This document shows positions 59,578 to 64,000 of a stretch of 64,000 nt of DNA, piece by piece. Position numbers and translations under genes: made by a program. The DNA is from Fragaria x ananassa (taxonomy: Eukaryota > Streptophyta > Magnoliopsida > Rosales > Rosaceae): NCBI GenBank assembly GCA_034370585.1, contig CP139752.1, positions 15,273,501 through 15,337,500 on the forward strand. The letters are read 5' to 3'. The notes under the pieces were generated by a model. It was given only the letters and a program-made list of their open reading frames with translations, searched no databases and was not told where the DNA came from. Within the stretch, counting starts at the first letter, position 1. The number at the start of each line of letters is the position of its first letter.

Positions 59578-60275
59578 TGAAATCTGACCTGAAGAACAGA
59601 GATCTTGTGGTAGCCAACTTTTGCAGAAGGCTAAACTATTGCTTGTATTATATCATGGTTAACATGTATGAATTTATGAATGCATAACAATACATTTATG
59701 TTCACCAATCGTTGCTGCAGGTTGCTTTCCACAAAACATTGAACTAGAGAGTGCATTGCTACGTGGGCTAGGCATTCAAGAAGGAGAAATGGTTATTTTG
59801 AGGTGACAAACAAATTACAGAAGTCAGTAGACACTGGAAAAAACAAAGTTCACAGACCTTTTTCACACAATGAGATCATCCTTTTTCACACAAAGTTCAC
59901 AGACATTTTGCGTAGTGTGGTATTTGGGAGTTTGTTGTTTGGGTAATTTTTCTGATTCTTTCATGTGTTGTATATGAAGATTTGGAATGCAAGTCATGGA
60001 TTCCAAATCCTTGATTTGTAATTTACAAAGTGCAAAATGTAATTACAGTATTTTTCCAACTATAAAATCATATTTCTTTATGCTTGATGTTAAGAGTATC
60101 AAGTTGGTGGAATGGTTTTCAATTTATTTGTGCCCAATAATGCAGCATATAGCAGACATATAAGTCAGTATGCAAATCCTCTCGACGTTACAAAGTTGGT
60201 GTCCCAGTTTGCATTTTTAAAAAAAAAATTCCAGCAAAAATTAAAAAAACATTATTTAAATATTTTAAAAAAAAA
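59578..60275. other. CACTA interior with no recognised gene
   Basis: Contains one exon-like stretch after TTGCTGCAG at about 59713 (to about 59805, including IELESALLRGLGIQEGEMV) that I cannot assign, and AT-rich DNA. It may be another captured fragment. Confidence 0.4.
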
Positions 60276-60279
60276 TTTA

Positions 60280-60700
60280 AATATATCTTAGGCGACGAAA
60301 TTGCTAAATCGTCGGGCAAGGACTAACCATATAAGACGACGAAAAAAAATTATCGTCGCCTAAGATTTAGTGATCTTAGGCGACGAAATATTTAGTTTCG
60401 TCGCTCCAGGTTATAACATCTTAAGCGACGAAAAAATTTTTCGTCGGCCAAGGTGTTAAATCTTGGGCGACGAATATTTTTGGGCGACGAGAAGTAGATT
60501 TTAGGCGACGAAATTAGTATCGTCGCCTAAGAATTACTCTTAGGCGACGACGGAATGAATTGTCGTCGCCCAAGTTCTTGGCCGACGCACTTCTGGCGAC
60601 GACGTCTTGGCTGACGACATGTCGTCGCCTAAGTACTTAGGCGACGAAATTTTTTAACAGGGCGACGATTTTTTTTCGTCGCCCAAGTTGAAATTTCTGG
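60280..60700. repeat. Right subterminal repeat region of the CACTA element
   Basis: Dense TTAGGCGACGAAAT/TCGTCGCCTAAG motifs in both orientations, mirroring the left end at 50655-51030. Confidence 0.88.
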
Positions 60701-60708
60701 TAGTGTGA

Positions 60709-61414
60709 GCACTACAAACACTTTTACAAGGATTCTTAGTTTCTGTGGAAATTTGAAGTAATACGTTAGTTTAATTCAAAACACTAGAAGTATAAAGCTA
60801 CTTATCATTCCGTATTTGACAATTGAGCTTTGCCATTAAACCTGAGATGCACTGTTCTCCTTGATACAGACCAACTAAAAACTCCGGTCAATTTGGTACA
60901 AAGACTGCTTTCAATGTCCTAAAACTAATATGAATGTCTAGCAACTAAAAACTAAGAACTAATCTGAATGTCCTACTAAGAAACTGGAAGGTGGACCAGA
61001 TGTGAGCTCCGTGGCAAATCATATTAGCCACTACAAACTACTTTAGGTCCTAGGTCATGACATGACCCACAAATGGTACTTAGTCTTGATAACGGTTCCT
61101 TCACTAAGTTCCATGGGTGTTGAAATTGCTCCTATAAAAGAACAATTTGTTTGCAAGTCTTCAAATGCCGCATGCAATAATTGACTAACTACCAAGGATT
61201 AGCCCCTGCTGTTGCATCAATTCATGTTTAAGGACAAAGTGAATACAAGATATCGAAACTGTTCATAACTAAATGAAACTCGTCGCCTGGTCCCAGAAGT
61301 TTCTACACGATGCTCATAATTAGGAGTTACTGTTCGTAATTTCATATGAAATTGGTAATGTCAAGTGAATTACTAAATGCCAAAGAGAGCAATGTTTACA
61401 TGCAAATGAGCACT
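60709..61414. other. Spacer and 3' region of the TRFL-like gene
   Basis: AT-rich, with no supported frame. The part next to 61415 is the likely 3' untranslated region of the minus-strand gene on the right. Confidence 0.5.
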
Positions 61415-64000
61415 TCATTGAATTCCCTTGCATTGGTTCCTCCATTTATCCTTGAGGTCTGACAGAAACACATCATAACCAAATTCCAATATCTGCTTCC
61501 ATGGCATTCTTGTTTCATCATTGCATTGAAATTTCTGCACTCCCTTCTGCAACAGTATTAAAGATGTCATCAAATATCCGAAATTGGAAGCAAAAAGTAT
61601 AGAACAGAAGGCAGAACAGAACAGAAAGAAAAATGCATATTTTGTTGGTCCTCTAGATAATAATAACCAAATTGAACAAGGCACTTCAAGGACCCAAGTA
61701 GTTTGCAGTTTTGCACCAACTGTTAGTCTCTTACGTAATTGAGGAAGACATGAATAAACACCACATGTGTGCAATTATTTAACTGCAGGCCAGGTATATG
61801 AGATGAAATGCAGCTATGACAAAATCATATCTCTGAAGATTCATTGAAAAAGAAATCCAAGAACCTTGAGCATCTCTTCTTCCTCAACAGTCCATGGAAT
61901 CTTTTTTCTCCTTGACTGTGCCAGCTGAGTGAGCGCTACAAAACAGAAAAAGAAAAGTAAATTCAATTAACTATCCTCACAAAACCCTCGGAAAAAGAAC
62001 TATTAGATTCTAATGAAATCACTGTTTTCTAAACAAACAGGTAATGTTGTGGGTTAACTGGGGTGAATATACGCTTACGTTTATAACTCCTGGTAACATA
62101 AACACTAACGTTTTCAGACATTATTTGAGCATATGCAGAATATTTGCAATTTGAATAGACAAGGTGGGAAAATTAAAATGTACAAGTAGAATTGCAACAC
62201 TTGGAAATATAATCAACCTACCAAGGATATTTTCCCCTTTTGCTTAAGCACTCATCAGTAATGTGCTGCTGCAGGACTTCTTGCTCAGTTACTGCACCAG
62301 CTTTTCCTTGGTCAACAAGGATGCTCTGTGTGGTTTTACTTGAAAAATTATCACCTTCCAATACTTGGTTTTGAAATTTATCCAGGCCTGCAGACGCACA
62401 TTCATGGACTACCATTTCTTCCGCATCTTTCTCACCAGCTGGTACATGAACTTTTCCACTAATGGAATTGATGTCAGTGCATGATGAAGAAGGTGGTCCT
62501 TGCTGCTTATCATAGATAATTCTGTGAAACTGGACATCATCAACTTCATTTATATGTTCTTCACATTGATTTCCCTGATCAGGTTTCCCGAGAAGATTAT
62601 CCTCAAATTTCCTAGTGCAATTATTCTTTTTGCTATGTATTTTTCCAACAGGTTCCATCAGTTGGTCTTCCAAATGAGCATGAACAAATGCATTTAGCCC
62701 TGTATCTAACTGGGAAGTTTTTTTCTTAGCATCAAGGTAAGCAGTAAGAGCACGAGAATATGAACAGAAGGGGCAGTAAAAAGTTACCATTCTGATAAGA
62801 AATGGCTGAAAAACACAGCCAGTTCTCATGAACCACCACAGGACAATTACTCGTTTTACAAGTCAATAATTGACCACCTTCATTACAGTCCAGAGAACGA
62901 TTTTTATTTGTGACTGTTGTCTCAAAGGAATCATGACTAGATGTGCATTGAGAAATCAAGAAAGCATGCTTCTTCATGGCAGCATCAGCCTTCTTATCAT
63001 AAAAACCATCACTTTCATTTGACGATTTTTTGCTATGTAAATCCTTGAGCTGTTTGGATTTACCAGCAACGCTCTTCTGCTGGGAGCCATCTAAAAGTGC
63101 AGGGTATGCCGCTTTAATATGAGAATCATGCTCACTGACACAATCTGATTGTTTACAATTCTTCTGCTGCGTTCCATTCAGAGAAGCAACACCTGATGAA
63201 CTTGGTTTCGAACAATGCTCATAATAGTCTTTCTGTTTATTAGCAAGGCTCATCCGCTGGGGTCCATCTGTGGTTGAAGGGTGCAGCACTTTAATATGAA
63301 AATCATTAGCAGTATTATCACTGAATACATTCGCAGACACTGTATGCTGGGATCCCTCAGGAGCACCAAAACCTGATGCTCTTAGTTCAAGCTGAAACCC
63401 ACCATAATTTTTGGTTTTATCAACACATGCATGTTGACACGCTTCATCCTGAATTATGTCTTGAGGCATTGAAGTGGTAGTACAACCATTCTCCAACTGA
63501 CTCTGATGGGTTGCATCATAAGTGCTTTGTCCATTCCTCGTTGACTCGGTATAATCATCCTCTAAGACCCTAACTTCCTCCATCAGTTTCATTTGACCTT
63601 CAGCCAAGTCACTCCTTAACCTCTCAGAAACTGGAACATCTCTTTCGGATGAATCTTCTGAACATAAAGGAAGTTGGTTCTCCACTATAGACTGTAAAAC
63701 ATAATAGGCATCCCACGCTTTCCTTTTGGCTCTTTTATGGATATCTTCAGAATAATTTACCCTTTTATGGTTTTCACCACCCATATTTTCAGGATCCCGG
63801 CCAGTGCCTTCAACAGCATTGCTTAGTTGCTGAGGTTCATCGGTGGATGAAAGAAGCGGTACAACTACTACACTTGATTTCTTTAGCGGAAATCTTATGC
63901 TGGGTTTCACCTAGAGGAGCAGCATTTGATACTATTATTTCGCAATCAAGTCCACTATCATCTTTGGCTTCACCAACACAAGAATATTGGTGGCCTTTAT
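61415..64000 (-). CDS. TRFL10-like PHD/Myb protein, partial, with frame breaks
   Basis: Minus strand; the N-terminus lies beyond the right edge. Pieces in order of translation: a Ser/Gln-rich region with loose repeats (GSQHTVSAN, GPQRMSLAN, GSQQKSVAG), a PHD-like Cys/His cluster (GGQLLTCKTSNCPVVVHENW, then FYCPFCSYSRALTAYL), a further 180-codon region to a donor at 62222, a Myb-type start (RRKKIPWTVEEEEMLK, 61865-61935) and its end (MPWKQILEFGYDVFLSDLKD, then KWRNQCKG, 61415-61546, TGA). Arabidopsis TRFL10 (At5g03780) has this PHD-plus-Myb layout; telomere-type DNA binding is family knowledge, not shown here. The frame shifts at a T5 run (62786-62790), probably again at 63850-63910, and the splice phase into 61935 is off by one. 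It may be a pseudogene or contain assembly indels. Confidence 0.65.

Larger units (their letters stand above)
50634..60705. mobile_element. Complete CACTA (En/Spm) transposon, 10,072 bp, composite
   Basis: The left terminus is CACTACCAGAAAATGGG (50634), and the right terminus, reverse-complemented from 60705, is CACTACCAGAAATTTC. The 12-bp CACTACCAGAAA inverted repeat is exact, and a 3-bp TGA flanks both sides (50631-50633 and 60706-60708), as expected for CACTA elements. Both ends are packed with short CTTAGGCGACGAA/TTCGTCGCCTAAG subterminal motifs in both orientations. Inside are a broken TNP2-type transposase, a nested Mutator-like element with host gene pieces, two tandem arrays and a euAP2 gene fragment. 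With its own transposase dead it is non-autonomous, but the ends look intact and could be mobilised by a related element. Confidence 0.92.

Overview
This is nuclear DNA from a flowering plant, almost certainly a eudicot and probably a rosid (Rosaceae is plausible but not shown). Genes are intron-rich with GT-AG splice sites, intergenic DNA is AT-rich, and many plant-type transposons are present. Four protein genes lie wholly inside the window: a small plant-specific gene of unknown function (8463-9543, +); a 14-exon GT47 glycosyltransferase like Arabidopsis ExAD/At3g57630 (25493-31661, +); a 15-exon IGHMBP2/SMUBP-2-type superfamily 1 helicase (40849-46732, +); and a single-exon DREB2F-like AP2/ERF transcription factor (47331-48191, -). 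Both window edges cut minus-strand genes: an unrecognised first exon at the left (115-311) and a TRFL10-like PHD/Myb gene at the right (61415-64000), whose reading frame is broken in several places.

From left to right: 1-8.3 kb is mostly non-coding, with simple repeats, a small inverted-repeat element (2571-2937) and a probable solo LTR (3129-3701). At 8.3-22 kb the small gene is followed by a broken F-box/FBD gene, an intronless chimeric stretch carrying an FKBP fragment, two truncated hAT transposases, a gutted Copia element and a LINE RNase H remnant. A 1,964-bp Mutator-like element with a 9-bp target duplication occupies 22389-24352. At 24-35 kb the ExAD-like gene is followed by a processed-looking acyl-CoA oxidase pseudogene. 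At 35-40.4 kb there is a large Gypsy-type solo LTR and a 975-bp hAT element with a perfect 8-bp target duplication. At 40.8-48.2 kb the helicase and DREB2F-like genes converge tail to tail.

The most striking object is a complete 10,072-bp CACTA (En/Spm) transposon at 50634-60705, with CACTACCAGAAA termini and a TGA/TGA target duplication. It contains a decayed TNP2-type transposase gene; a nested 2,149-bp Mutator-like element (9-bp target duplication, terminal inverted repeats of roughly 140 bp) carrying fragments of an EXO70 gene and, on the opposite strand, an AP2/ERF gene; a tandem array of 148-bp units; 4.5 copies of a 505-bp unit; and an intron-exon fragment of a euAP2-type gene. In effect it is a mobile element holding pieces of at least three host genes.

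The host genes do not form an operon-like unit. The DREB2F-like and ExAD-like genes correspond to Arabidopsis genes whose locus numbers are close (At3g57600 and At3g57630, recalled from memory), which suggests conserved microsynteny. Exon limits were read by hand from splice sites and frame continuity; family names come from protein motifs, with no database search.
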